This document shows, in pieces, positions 18,734 through 27,972 of a stretch of DNA of 64,000 nt. Location: assembly GCA_021604525.1 (NCBI GenBank), contig BQJD01000005.1, positions 62,001-126,000 on the forward strand, in the 5' to 3' direction. Every line of letters starts with the position of its first letter. Position 1 is the stretch's first letter. The notes under the pieces were generated by a model. It had not been told where the DNA came from. It saw only the letters and a program-made list of their open reading frames with translations, and searched no databases. This stretch comes from a marine bacterium B5-7. Lineage in GTDB: Bacteria; Pseudomonadota; Gammaproteobacteria; Arenicellales; CAJQKF01. The translations under genes and the position numbers were made by a program.

Positions 18734-20296
18734 CTAATGCGAAGTAGGAGTCGACAGTTTTTCCATGACATTATCCAGACTAAAACTTCCTGGCTTCTGG
18801 CGTGGTGGATACTCGACGAATGTCTTAAGAAATTCCGCCACATAGTCCTGGGCTGGCAACAACAGGTAAGGTCTGTCAAGGAACCAGTCGTTATAGGTGT
18901 TGGATGTCACCATGCCGCGCTCGTATGGATCGCGTCGTAAGTTCACCAACAAGGGGATGCGCAATGGAATGAATGGTTCACGCCATGCCTGGAAAGTTGC
19001 CTCGGCACGCTGCTCAAGGAAAATTGCCTTCCAGTCGTTATACCGAAGCGCAGTCAGATCACCATCATCAGAGAAGTAAAATATCTCCTTGCGCGGACCA
19101 TGCTCTTCTTCACCGGTCAGATAGGGAAGAAAATTATAACCGTCAAGATGTACTTTATAGTCACGGCCGATTGCAGAATAGCCGTCCAGCAATTTTTCCT
19201 TGACGTTCGGTTCACCTGCGATAGCCAGAAATGTCGGCAACCAATCCATATGATGCATGATTTCGTTGGACCAGGTACCCGGCTTGATTTTCCCAGGCCA
19301 ACGGACCATCGACGGTACACGCCAGCCACCTTCCCAGTTGGTGTTTTTCTCACCACGGAACGGCGTCATTCCTGCATCCGGCCAACTGTTCATATGCGGG
19401 CCATTATCAGTTGAATAAAAAACCAGGGTGTTGTCGACGATACCGAGTTCATCGAGCTTGTCGAGAAACAGGCCGATGTGCATGTCGTGCTCAACCATGC
19501 CATCGGAATATTCATCCTGTCCTGATATCCCTCGTAACTCGTCCTTCACATGGGTGCGGAAATGCATACGTGTTCCGCTCCACCACACGAACCAGGGCGT
19601 ACCGGCAGCAGTTTGACGCTCGATGAAGTCCAACGCAGCAGCGGATGTTTCGTCATCGACAGTCTCCATGCGCTTTTTGGTCAACGGACCGGTATCCTCG
19701 ATAGTGCCGTCGGCACTGGATTTGACCACGCCCCGTGGACCGTATTTTTCACGAAACGCCGGATCCTTGGGGTAATCCTCGTTTTCCGGTTCCTCTTCGG
19801 CATTCAGGTGATACAAATTGCCAAAAAATTCATCGAAACCATGATTAGTGGGCAACATTTCGTCTTTATCGCCCAAATGGTTCTTACCAAATTGTCCTGT
19901 CGCATAACCCTGGTTCTTGAGCAAGCCGGCAATAGTCGGGTCTTCAATTTGCATGCCTTCGCTTGCGCCCGGCAGACCAACCTTGGATAGTCCGGTACGA
20001 AATACACTTTGCCCGGTGATGAAAGATGAACGGCCTGCAGTACAGGACTGTTCGCCATAGTAGTCAGTAAAAGCCACACCTTCTGCCGCGATGCGGTCGA
20101 TATTGGGGGTTTGATAGCCCATGAGACCATGGGTGTAATACGAGATGTTGGACTGCCCGATGTCGTCACCCCAGACTACCAGGATGTTGGGCTTACCTCC
20201 TTCCTGAGCCTGAACGACACTCGCCGCTGAAGCGAATACCAACAGCGACAATAATCCCGCCATCCTGCTGACTGTTTTTCTTAAGGGTATTTTCAT
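18734..20296 (-). CDS. Secreted type I sulfatase (arylsulfatase family)
   Basis: 520 residues with a signal peptide (cleavage near VVQA-QE). The formylglycine site is Cys85 in SCTAGRSSFITG, a variant of C-x-P/A-x-R. Metal-binding residues appear in VVWGDDIG (Asp44, Asp45) and STDNGPH. The overall order matches arylsulfatases that hydrolyse sulfate esters in the periplasm. Cys-type sulfatases need a formylglycine-generating enzyme; none is encoded in this window. A single-gene transcript is likely, because a strong terminator follows immediately. The C-terminal lipid- or sugar-specific subsite residues do not reveal the substrate. Confidence 0.88.
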   Translation of the reverse strand: MKIPLRKTVSRMAGLLSLLVFASAASVVQAQEGGKPNILVVWGDDIGQSNISYYTHGLMGYQTPNIDRIAAEGVAFTDYYGEQSCTAGRSSFITGQSVFRTGLSKVGLPGASEGMQIEDPTIAGLLKNQGYATGQFGKNHLGDKDEMLPTNHGFDEFFGNLYHLNAEEEPENEDYPKDPAFREKYGPRGVVKSSADGTIEDTGPLTKKRMETVDDETSAAALDFIERQTAAGTPWFVWWSGTRMHFRTHVKDELRGISGQDEYSDGMVEHDMHIGLFLDKLDELGIVDNTLVFYSTDNGPHMNSWPDAGMTPFRGEKNTNWEGGWRVPSMVRWPGKIKPGTWSNEIMHHMDWLPTFLAIAGEPNVKEKLLDGYSAIGRDYKVHLDGYNFLPYLTGEEEHGPRKEIFYFSDDGDLTALRYNDWKAIFLEQRAEATFQAWREPFIPLRIPLLVNLRRDPYERGMVTSNTYNDWFLDRPYLLLPAQDYVAEFLKTFVEYPPRQKPGSFSLDNVMEKLSTPTSH

Positions 20297-20397
20297 AACC
20301 GTTTCTCCTCTTTCATTGTTACCTCATTCATTCGCGTAGATAGCAATCTGTAACGATACGTCGCGAATAGCCGTCTCGCCTCACACATGATGATCGT

Positions 20398-20667
20398 TTA
20401 CTTCAAATTCTCTGATAATCCGAGACGCATCGATAAATACGTGGATGCGCCCACAACCTTCGATCCTCGTGACACCGAGTCACGAATGACTTGCAGTGCC
20501 GCCTCATCGATAAAACGGATACCACTCATATCGATAGTCAAACTCCTATCCAGAGATTCAATGGTCGATCGAAGCATCGATAATTCCGTGTCCGATAGCT
20601 TTCCACTTCCGTCTATTCTGATCAAAGTTCCTGTTTCATGGTTCATTTGTGAAATTCGGAGTGTCAT
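20398..20667 (-). CDS. STAS-domain protein (anti-sigma-factor-antagonist-like)
   Basis: 89 residues from ATG 20667 (MTLRISQMNHETGTLIRIDG). The pattern of a beta strand with RIDGSGKL, then LTIDMSGIRFIDEAALQVIRDSVSRGSKVVGASTYLSMRLGL, follows the STAS fold: a conserved SGI-x-FID-x-A helix start where phosphorylated Ser usually lies. No kinase or phosphatase gene is adjacent. It is divergent from the sigma-54 activator, so the two may be functionally linked. Could also be a stand-alone STAS of a lipid-transport type, but no such genes are near. Confidence 0.65.
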   Translation of the reverse strand: MTLRISQMNHETGTLIRIDGSGKLSDTELSMLRSTIESLDRSLTIDMSGIRFIDEAALQVIRDSVSRGSKVVGASTYLSMRLGLSENLK

Positions 20668-20793
20668 GTAGGGACTATCAAGCACATATCATGCCAATCA
20701 ACAAACGCAATGAAATCGATCCGGATAAGTTGAATGTTGCGCATCATGTTGAATTTACTTCGTGACAATGGACCGAGAGAGTGTGAAAGAGTT

Positions 20794-20844
20794 GTGAAAT
20801 ATCACATCATTGCCGCGATATTTCACGGAAATGCTATATTTCAC
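20794..20844. promoter_or_regulatory. GTGAAATATC inverted repeat with an extra half-site
   Basis: A perfect 10-bp inverted repeat (GTGAAATATC at 20794, GATATTTCAC at 20817, 13 bases apart) sits just before the start of the sigma-54 activator gene. A third ATATTTCAC lies at 20836. The arrangement looks like an operator, perhaps for autoregulation or for the divergent STAS gene. The binding protein is unknown. Confidence 0.45.
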
Positions 20845-22486
20845 GAATACTCAAACCTTGTTTACGCCCTTGAACAGCAAGACTTCAAATAATTCAGGCT
20901 CCCTTTCATCTGATGACGATTCGTTGGAAGATCTGTTAACGTCATTGTCGACTTCCTTCATCAACGTCAATGCTGAAGAACTTGACGATCTGATCATTAA
21001 CGTACTAAGACGAATCGTCATGTTGCTTGGTGTCGACCGAAGCACCATTGCCCAATTCGATAAAACAAACGGACTCATGCGCTTCAGCCATTCCTGGGCC
21101 GTGCCGGGAATAAAACCACTCCCACCCGCCATTGACGAAGAGAATTATCCCTACCTGGCTCGGACTATTAGAGCTGGCCAGAACCTGATTCTCGAATCAC
21201 TCGAAAATCTCCCTGACAATGCCTTGGTTGATCGAAGGTTCGCCCACGAAGTCGGCTTGAAGTCAGTTGCTATCGTGCCATTGATGGCTGGTGGAACCGG
21301 TCTCGGTTTTCTGTCCATCGGTGCATTGACGAAGCCCCGCAGATGGCCCGAAAAGCTGGTCAATAAATTGACACTGATTGGGGAAGTGTTTGCCAACGCA
21401 CTGCTACGTGCCCGCAGTGAATTCAGACTCAAGAACGACCTCGCCCGAAATCGGACGATGCGAAAAAAAATGCAGGCCGAGACCGCCATCTGGCGAGAGC
21501 AGGCATTGAATCAGACCGGCATGTCAGAGCTTGTCGGCGATAGCCCGGCGATCACGCGGCTACTGAAACAGGTCGAACAGGTTGCCAGAACCGACAGCAC
21601 GGTTTTATTGCTCGGAGAAACCGGCACGGGTAAAGATCTTATTGCACAGATGATTCACGAACACAGTCGCAGAAGTGCGCGTCCGCTGGTTCGTGTCAAT
21701 TGTGCGGCGTTACCCGAAAGTTTGATTGAAAGTGAATTGTTCGGTCACGAGAAAGGCGCATTCACAGGCGCAGTATCACGCAGATCAGGACGCTTCGAAG
21801 CTGCCAGCGAAGGAACTATCATTCTGGACGAGATTGGCGAACTACCCATCGAACTACAACCCAAGTTATTACATATTCTGCAAACGGGTGAGTTCAATCG
21901 ACTCGGTTCAACGACAACCCACAAAAGCAATGCTCGTGTAATCGCATCAACCAACCGCAATATCGACGCAATGGTCGCCTCTGGCAGCTTTCGGGAAGAT
22001 CTCTATTACCGCCTGGGGGTGTTTCCCATCATCTTGCCACCGCTACGTCAACGAAAATCGGACATACCGCTACTGGTCGCCTATTTTATAGAGAAACTCG
22101 GTCCCAAACTCGGTAAACCATCCATGACCATTTCTCCCGAACAGATCGAGATACTGGCGAACTACCACTGGCCTGGAAATATTCGTGAACTTGAAAACAT
22201 CATTGAGCGCTCAATGATCCTGTCGTCGGACAATCGACTGAGGATTGAATTGCTCACAACACCATCTCGAACCTCTGCATACCCACAGACTTCATCATCA
22301 ATTGCTGAATCGATAGCTGATTACGAACCCAGAACCCTTGAACAGGTCCAGCGTGATTATATCGAAGCCATATGCGTACGCTGCAACTGGAAAATAGCAG
22401 GACCGGATTCGGCATCGGAGATACTTGATATCAACCCGAGTACGCTGCGATCACGTATCAGCAAGCTCGGCATTAATCGGCCTTGA
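20831..22486 (+). CDS. Sigma-54-dependent activator with GAF sensor domain
   Basis: 551 residues from ATG 20831; a TTG at 20810 is also open, and the region lacks a clear ribosome site. Order: GAF domain (about residues 40-195), linker coiled helix, AAA+ domain with Walker A GETGTGKD, the sigma-54 contact loop GAFTGA, Walker B TIILDEIGEL and the arginine-finger region (FREDLYYRLGVFPI), then a Fis-type helix-turn-helix (ASEILDINPSTLRSRISKLGI). GAF domains here may sense a small molecule or redox state. No sigma-54 promoter was identified with confidence nearby, so targets are unknown. Confidence 0.9.
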   Translation: MLYFTNTQTLFTPLNSKTSNNSGSLSSDDDSLEDLLTSLSTSFINVNAEELDDLIINVLRRIVMLLGVDRSTIAQFDKTNGLMRFSHSWAVPGIKPLPPAIDEENYPYLARTIRAGQNLILESLENLPDNALVDRRFAHEVGLKSVAIVPLMAGGTGLGFLSIGALTKPRRWPEKLVNKLTLIGEVFANALLRARSEFRLKNDLARNRTMRKKMQAETAIWREQALNQTGMSELVGDSPAITRLLKQVEQVARTDSTVLLLGETGTGKDLIAQMIHEHSRRSARPLVRVNCAALPESLIESELFGHEKGAFTGAVSRRSGRFEAASEGTIILDEIGELPIELQPKLLHILQTGEFNRLGSTTTHKSNARVIASTNRNIDAMVASGSFREDLYYRLGVFPIILPPLRQRKSDIPLLVAYFIEKLGPKLGKPSMTISPEQIEILANYHWPGNIRELENIIERSMILSSDNRLRIELLTTPSRTSAYPQTSSSIAESIADYEPRTLEQVQRDYIEAICVRCNWKIAGPDSASEILDINPSTLRSRISKLGINRP

Positions 22487-22507
22487 GTTTCAAGCATCCA
22501 ACGGCCA

Positions 22508-23392
22508 TCAGGAAGCCGTCTTGTATCGGCGGCGATACAACAAGATCACTGGCCAGACAATAATCGACTGAACCACAAAAAAAACGGCACCGAATGCCAC
22601 ATAGTCGAGCGACCGGGACACCGTGGTACCTACCAAAATGACGATGGCGAGATTCCTGATCGAAAATTCCATCATCAATGCAAAGGAATCACCCTGTTCA
22701 AAAGATGCAAATTGTCCGATCAGCCACCCGGCCGACATCGCCAGTACGCTGAACAATAAGGCAACACCGACCAGCAAAAATCCATACTCAATCATGGCCT
22801 GCCATTGATCGAGTAACACGATAACAACCAGGAGCACCAGAGAACCCACTGCGATACGCCTGATTGCCTTGCGCCAGTATTGTACGAAGTGTTCGAAAAA
22901 ATGACGCACTGCCATACCGACAAGAACGGGAAATAACAACATCAGTAGCAGAATACGCCCAATGGCAATCGGGTCTATTACGAACGGTAGAGTCACTGAT
23001 GTCGTCGATGCCAGTGTGCTTGACGCGAATGCGAGTAGTACAGAGAGGATAAACGGCATCAGCACGACAGATAGCAGGGTGCTGATGCCGGTTAAGGAAA
23101 CTGAAAAGGCCGTGTTGGCACCCGCATAAGCAACATAGAAATTGGACAGAGCGCCACCTGGCGCGGTCGCAACCAGCGCCAGCCCAAATGCAAGATGCCA
23201 ATCGGTGACAACTGTTCCAATTAACAGCAGTGCGATCACCGGCAAAATAATTATCTGACTTGCGGTTCCTGTCACAAGCCCACCTGGCATCTGTACGGTT
23301 CGGGAAAAATCAGCAACCGTGAGTTCCAGCCCGACTGTCAACATGATAATCAGGGTTACTAGCGGTATCAGAATATCGGTGATTGCAGTCAT
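22508..23392 (-). CDS. Bile acid:sodium symporter (BASS/SBF) family transporter
   Basis: 294 residues, nine to ten membrane helices, with the BASS-typical GLVTGTASQIIILPVIALLL and ATAPGGALSNFYVAYAGANTAFSVSLTGISTLLSV segments that form the crossed sodium and substrate sites. Bacterial members carry organic anions such as bile acids, pantothenate or oxo acids; the substrate here is not readable. It converges on the sigma-54 activator with a 21-base gap and is separate from the TRAP operon to the right. Confidence 0.82.
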   Translation of the reverse strand: MTAITDILIPLVTLIIMLTVGLELTVADFSRTVQMPGGLVTGTASQIIILPVIALLLIGTVVTDWHLAFGLALVATAPGGALSNFYVAYAGANTAFSVSLTGISTLLSVVLMPFILSVLLAFASSTLASTTSVTLPFVIDPIAIGRILLLMLLFPVLVGMAVRHFFEHFVQYWRKAIRRIAVGSLVLLVVIVLLDQWQAMIEYGFLLVGVALLFSVLAMSAGWLIGQFASFEQGDSFALMMEFSIRNLAIVILVGTTVSRSLDYVAFGAVFFVVQSIIVWPVILLYRRRYKTAS

Positions 23393-23486
23393 CGAACTAG
23401 TATAGCGACATTAAGTATGATGGAAGAGACATTACCGCATTCCCGGTAATACCATTGTGTATCCCATCACACGATGTTTTTGTTGA

Positions 23487-24830
23487 TCAGCCTGCGGCGT
23501 TGGGAATCAGCAGAGATAACGACGGCCAGCCAATAATTGCAACCAGTACGAGAGCATCGAGTACGAGGAACCAGGCGACACCGCGAAAAACCTCCTCAAG
23601 CGTAACTGCTGGTGGTGAACAGGCCTTGATGACAAATACGTTCAGACCGATGGGTGGGGTAATCAAGCCGATCTCCAGCAACTTGATGACCACAACGCCA
23701 AACCATACAAGATCAAGACCATAGCCCTCCATCAAGGGGACGGTGAACGGCAAGGTGAGTACTAAAATACCAATGGAATCGAGAAACATGCCGATTACCA
23801 GATAAAAAACAACAAGTGCGGCAATAACCACCATGGGTTCGGCACCGGTTGCTTGAATCCAGTCCAGCGCCATGGGTGTAATTCGAGTCAACGATACAAA
23901 TGATACGAACAGTTTTGCACCGATAGCTATCACGAAAATCATGGCTGTTTGTCGAACCGTGATGTCGAGTGCATCCCACAGTCCCCTTATCGTCAGCGTA
24001 CCCCGTAATGCACCTATCACCATGGCCAGCGACAAGCTGATAGCGGCCGCTTCAGTGGGCGTGAAGACGCCAAGATAAATGCCACCGACTATTACGATCA
24101 ACAACAGCACGACCGGCCACAACTTGCCAATGGAATCGATGCGATCCTGTCTTGTGAATTGTTCCTCGGCGCGTGGTGCGTCAGTTGGTTTCAGGCGGGC
24201 CCACACCGAGATGGTGACAATAAATCCGAGAAGGGATAACAACCCCGGGATGATACCGGCCAGAAACAGGTTTTTTACCGATTGCTCAGTGAATATTGCA
24301 TAGATAACGAACAACAGGCTGGGGGGTATTAGCGAACCGAGTGTTCCACCGGCAGCGACCGACCCGGCGGCGAGACGTGCCGAGTATCCCTGACGCAACA
24401 TCTCGGGAACCGCGATTCTCCCCATCGCCGAAGCGCACGCTACGGACGATCCGGTAATGGCAGAAAATCCGCCGCAGCCAACGACTGACGCAATGGCAAG
24501 TCCCCCCGGCAAGCGGACAAGAAAAACGCGCAGCGCATCGAACAGGTCCGTCGTAATTCGTGCTTTGTAGCTGACATGACCGAGGCCAATAAAAAGCGGA
24601 ATCATGCTTAACGGAAAGCTGTGAACGAATCCATAAGTAGTGGAACCGATCAGGGAAAGGGTCGGCCGAATACCCCGCTCCGGTATAAACTCCATACCGG
24701 GTCGCCAGGAAAAAAACAGGAAGAGTCCAACACAAGCTGCCAGTCCGAGGCAATAGGCTATCGGCACGCGCAAAACAAGAAGTGTCAGCGCGGCGATGAA
24801 CACCCCGACAGCAAGGGTAAGCGGTTCCAT
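23487..24830 (-). CDS. TRAP transporter large permease (DctM-type)
   Basis: 447 residues with 12 or so helices and DctM hallmarks: SSVACASAMGRIAVPEML, GSVAAGGTLGSLIPPSLLFVIYAIFTEQS, GVFTPTEAAAISL and TPPIGLNVFVIKA. It moves the substrate handed over by the binding protein using the sodium gradient. Downstream of the small permease (43-base gap) and the binding protein at 25365-26429, completing a tripartite system. Confidence 0.92.
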   Translation of the reverse strand: MEPLTLAVGVFIAALTLLVLRVPIAYCLGLAACVGLFLFFSWRPGMEFIPERGIRPTLSLIGSTTYGFVHSFPLSMIPLFIGLGHVSYKARITTDLFDALRVFLVRLPGGLAIASVVGCGGFSAITGSSVACASAMGRIAVPEMLRQGYSARLAAGSVAAGGTLGSLIPPSLLFVIYAIFTEQSVKNLFLAGIIPGLLSLLGFIVTISVWARLKPTDAPRAEEQFTRQDRIDSIGKLWPVVLLLIVIVGGIYLGVFTPTEAAAISLSLAMVIGALRGTLTIRGLWDALDITVRQTAMIFVIAIGAKLFVSFVSLTRITPMALDWIQATGAEPMVVIAALVVFYLVIGMFLDSIGILVLTLPFTVPLMEGYGLDLVWFGVVVIKLLEIGLITPPIGLNVFVIKACSPPAVTLEEVFRGVAWFLVLDALVLVAIIGWPSLSLLIPNAAG

Positions 24831-24873
24831 GAATGTTCAGTCCAGGGCGTCGTAAATAGCTGCGGATAACGTA

Positions 24874-25377
24874 TCAGGCGTGATCGCGAATATCGACTAC
24901 GATCAGGATGACCAGTCGTATGACCACCACAATAACCGCGCACAAAGCAAACAGATGGCCGATCCAATGGGGAATATTGAGCTGTCCTTCGTAATACTCA
25001 CCGGTGCGCCATGAACCCGATAGTAATTGCCAGAATGCAGTCGCAAGAAAAGTAAAAAAGCAGATGCCAACCACGTGCCCAAGGATACTCAGGGCACGCT
25101 GGCCGGATCCCTTTAATTTATCGGTAAAGATGGTGACTGCAATATGCTCCCGAACCGCAGTGACCAGTGCGAGCGGTGCGAGAATCACCACCAGCATCAA
25201 TTCCGAGACGATCAGAATGTCATCCGCTACGACGTTACGCCATAACGCTCTTGAGACAACGCTTAACGTAACAGTTCCGCATAGCAGAATGAGTGCAACT
25301 CTCCCCAGCAACCCCATACCGCGCTCGAGGGCTGAGCCAGCCATCGGCGCGGTAGTTTCATTATCTATCGATTCCAA
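24874..25377 (-). CDS. TRAP transporter small permease (DctQ-type)
   Basis: 167 residues with four membrane helices; the helices around ALILLCGTVTLSVVSRALWRNVV and SELMLVVILAPLALVTAVREHIAVTIF carry the usual DctQ features. It binds the large subunit and is required for transport. The ATG at 25377 overlaps the binding-protein stop by 13 bases; a start at the internal Met (MAGSALERG) would remove the overlap. It belongs to the same operon as the flanking TRAP genes. Confidence 0.88.
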   Translation of the reverse strand: MESIDNETTAPMAGSALERGMGLLGRVALILLCGTVTLSVVSRALWRNVVADDILIVSELMLVVILAPLALVTAVREHIAVTIFTDKLKGSGQRALSILGHVVGICFFTFLATAFWQLLSGSWRTGEYYEGQLNIPHWIGHLFALCAVIVVVIRLVILIVVDIRDHA

Positions 25378-26429
25378 GGATAACCCTCGGCCTCGAATTC
25401 CTTTGTATACGTATCGATATGCGACAGATAGTAGTCAAGAAGTGCTTTACCATTGAGTCCGTCGGCTGTGGCCGCGTCTACCCATGCACTGACCTCGGCT
25501 GCGCCTGCATCGAGAATCTTTTGACGATCGGCTTCTGAGAACTGACTGACGGTAATGGATTTACCATCGATACCATTGATCATTTCCTGTTTATCTTTTT
25601 CCATACCGGTGATCATCACTTCGGCAAAATGATCGATAAAGTCGGAATTAACTGATGTAATCACCCCACGCTGGTCATCTGACAGTCCATCCCACACGCC
25701 CTTGTTCATGATGATTCCAAAAGCCATGTTCTGCCCCCAGTCAAGCTCTATCACATGACTGGCAACTTCATACTGCTTGTAAGCCTTCATCGAGTAGTAG
25801 TAGTTTTGATTGCATTCGATAAGGCCGCTGTCGAGAGCCTGGTATACATCACCCTGCCCCATTCTCTGTACGTCTGCACCGAGTGATTCAAGTGCTTTTC
25901 CGTACGGTCCAGAGGCGCGAATTTTAACCCCTTGAAGATCGGCAACACTCGTCTTTGGCGACTTGCAAATCAACTGAATCGGACCGGTCGTGTAGTTGGT
26001 CATATAGACAATACCGGCGTTAGTGAATTCCTTTTGCATCGACGGGTTATCATTGGAATAGGCGAACAGCGCGCGCATGCCAATCCACTCATCGGAATTC
26101 GCAACCGGCAAATCACCGATGTTATATCCCCGCAGTTCTTTTGGCGTAAAAAAGCCAATTACCGAGCCCGCATCGGCTACACCATCGGCGACTCCACTGA
26201 GCACCGCCTTGGTGCCGAGCAACGCCTTACCCCAGTGAAATTCAATCTCGATGTCCTGACTTGAGCGCTTGGCAATCTCATCCGCCCACCACTGTAGTGC
26301 TGCAGCACGTGCGCCACGATTGGGTCCGAACTCGGCGAACCGAATGACAGTACTGGCCATGGCATCGCCCGCTGTCATCATCAGTACGAGAGCAATTGCA
26401 ACGACGGGTTTTAGTATGCCTGGTTTCAT
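25365..26429 (-). CDS. TRAP transporter substrate-binding protein (DctP-type)
   Basis: 354 residues with a signal peptide (cleavage near AMA-ST). The mature protein follows the DctP family: ADEIAKRSSQDIEIEFHWGKALLG at the N-lobe, GVKIRASGPYGKALESLGADVQ with the conserved Arg that binds the ligand carboxylate, and YQALDSGLIECN. The ligand is therefore probably an organic acid, of unknown identity. The adjacent M29/NicX-like enzyme may act on what this system imports. Confidence 0.88.
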   Translation of the reverse strand: MKPGILKPVVAIALVLMMTAGDAMASTVIRFAEFGPNRGARAAALQWWADEIAKRSSQDIEIEFHWGKALLGTKAVLSGVADGVADAGSVIGFFTPKELRGYNIGDLPVANSDEWIGMRALFAYSNDNPSMQKEFTNAGIVYMTNYTTGPIQLICKSPKTSVADLQGVKIRASGPYGKALESLGADVQRMGQGDVYQALDSGLIECNQNYYYSMKAYKQYEVASHVIELDWGQNMAFGIIMNKGVWDGLSDDQRGVITSVNSDFIDHFAEVMITGMEKDKQEMINGIDGKSITVSQFSEADRQKILDAGAAEVSAWVDAATADGLNGKALLDYYLSHIDTYTKEFEAEGYPWNR

Positions 26430-26539
26430 TTTATGATCTCCTCTCGAATGGATTTATTGTATGGGTTTAAGGGGTTGTACGAATTATTGCCGTTCGCTTG
26501 ACGGTATACAGCGACATCGACACGAAGCTGCGGCGGCGA

Positions 26540-27712
26540 CTAGTTGGGCCAGTTCTCCAGCAAATCAACATCATCACCATAACATCTCGCCGCCTCGCGA
26601 ACGGCCGGATCATCAAGACTCGTTAGATAGCCATTATCTATCAACACGCTGTCACCAGCCGTAACGGTGCAATCGAATAAAACAAGATCCATGTGAATCG
26701 GCGGTTCCTCCCAGTCAGGCATCTTGCGACGAATATAGTCGCTGGGTTTATCGAGATCGATACCAAAATGCAAAACGCCCGGGGAGTTGGAACCAGCCGG
26801 ATAGATCTCGTATCGCGGCGCCTTGGGATTAAAGCCACAACCCAGTTCAATCAACGTTCCACCGACCAGCATGTCGGACAAAATAGCAGCATCGGCACCA
26901 TCACCGTTGACCTCTACAATGCGGTCGTCCTTGAATACGACCTCAACCGGATCTGCAAACGGTCGCTCGAAGCCGACCGCCCATTGTGGATACAGACGAC
27001 CATTAATTGGCACGATCACCCTATCGTCGTTCTTCACCATCGTCCGGTCGTACACATTCGGACCGTGGCATGGCAGGTAATGAACATAGCAACCGTCCTC
27101 GCGCGCGAACATGTCACCTTTCCAACGGGTAGTTTCAAGCAGGTTATCAACCATCTCCGCGTTGACGTTGATAGATAAATCCGTACCACGGGAGTCAGTG
27201 AAGTGCATATCGAAATCCGTATTGCGCGGATACTGCCGGGCGGTGCCACGAATGATCTCGCCGAGAAGATCGGGTGAAAATCGTGCTTGTGGTGTTTCGA
27301 GCAAATCAAGATTTCGAAAGTACGTGATTTTCACCCAACGCTGCCCTTTGTCGCGCCGCATACGAATGGCAAACGGATCAATGACCGAGCAGAACCATGT
27401 TGAGATAACAAAGGTCGCTTTTTCGAGATGGGGTTTGGCCCATTCCGGCATTTCAGAGATTTGCGTGGAGTGCGCCATCAACACTAAAGGCTCGGTTACG
27501 CCTCGGGCCTTGGCAAGGCCGATGATCGCAGAGATAACCCGTGGATCGAGTCCCTTGTCCGCTAAAAACAAAACGGTATCGTCTGGGCGGATCGCAAAGA
27601 CCCGACAGAATATGTCGTAGGCAGCGAAAAGATTCTCGATATGAGTGGTTTCAAGTGGCTCCCGGGTGGACAGAGCACGCCCTAGAAATTCGCCGTCGAG
27701 TCCGAACACCAT
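26540..27712 (-). CDS. M29/NicX-like metalloenzyme
   Basis: About 390 residues. The C-terminal half carries a metal-site pattern shared by M29 aminopeptidases and 2,5-dihydroxypyridine 5,6-dioxygenase (NicX): Glu289 in IELGCGFNP, His315 in VLHFGID, and His340-x-Asp342 in HMDLVLFDC (numbers from the ATG at 27712). In NicX a His and an HxD pair hold a non-heme iron that opens a pyridine ring; in M29 the same residues with extra Glu/Tyr hold two zincs. Which chemistry applies cannot be settled here. An AGGAGG site lies only three bases before ATG 27712, so the next codon (GTG 27709) is an alternative start. It probably heads the TRAP operon, 110 bases upstream of the binding protein. Confidence 0.65.
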   Translation of the reverse strand: MVFGLDGEFLGRALSTREPLETTHIENLFAAYDIFCRVFAIRPDDTVLFLADKGLDPRVISAIIGLAKARGVTEPLVLMAHSTQISEMPEWAKPHLEKATFVISTWFCSVIDPFAIRMRRDKGQRWVKITYFRNLDLLETPQARFSPDLLGEIIRGTARQYPRNTDFDMHFTDSRGTDLSINVNAEMVDNLLETTRWKGDMFAREDGCYVHYLPCHGPNVYDRTMVKNDDRVIVPINGRLYPQWAVGFERPFADPVEVVFKDDRIVEVNGDGADAAILSDMLVGGTLIELGCGFNPKAPRYEIYPAGSNSPGVLHFGIDLDKPSDYIRRKMPDWEEPPIHMDLVLFDCTVTAGDSVLIDNGYLTSLDDPAVREAARCYGDDVDLLENWPN

Positions 27713-27753
27713 CAACCTCCTGAGACCATGATTAAACTTCTTAGATTTCTAAT

Positions 27754-27782
27754 ATTCTTGCCCGAAGGCGTGCACAAGTCAA
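27754..27782 (-). promoter_or_regulatory. Sigma-70-type promoter for the M29/NicX-like gene and TRAP operon
   Basis: On the minus strand TTGACT (27782-27777) and AAGAAT (27759-27754) are separated by 17 bases. Start of transcription would fall about 35 bases before the AGGAGG ribosome site of the M29/NicX-like gene. The rest of the 257-base gap (27716-27972) shows nothing else I can name. Confidence 0.5.
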
Positions 27783-27972
27783 CGCCTTAAGGTGTCTATC
27801 AACGTGTATAAAACCCTTATTTTCATACAGGAAAAGGTCATCCAGACTTATCACAATCCAGATGCCTGATGTCCTGCAGATTGCCTGTTGGCCAGGTGAG
27901 AATGTCGACGCTTGAAAAGATCTCGAACGTTGTTTCTTTTATTTCAACGTCCGGTGCATCGGCTGCAGCAAA

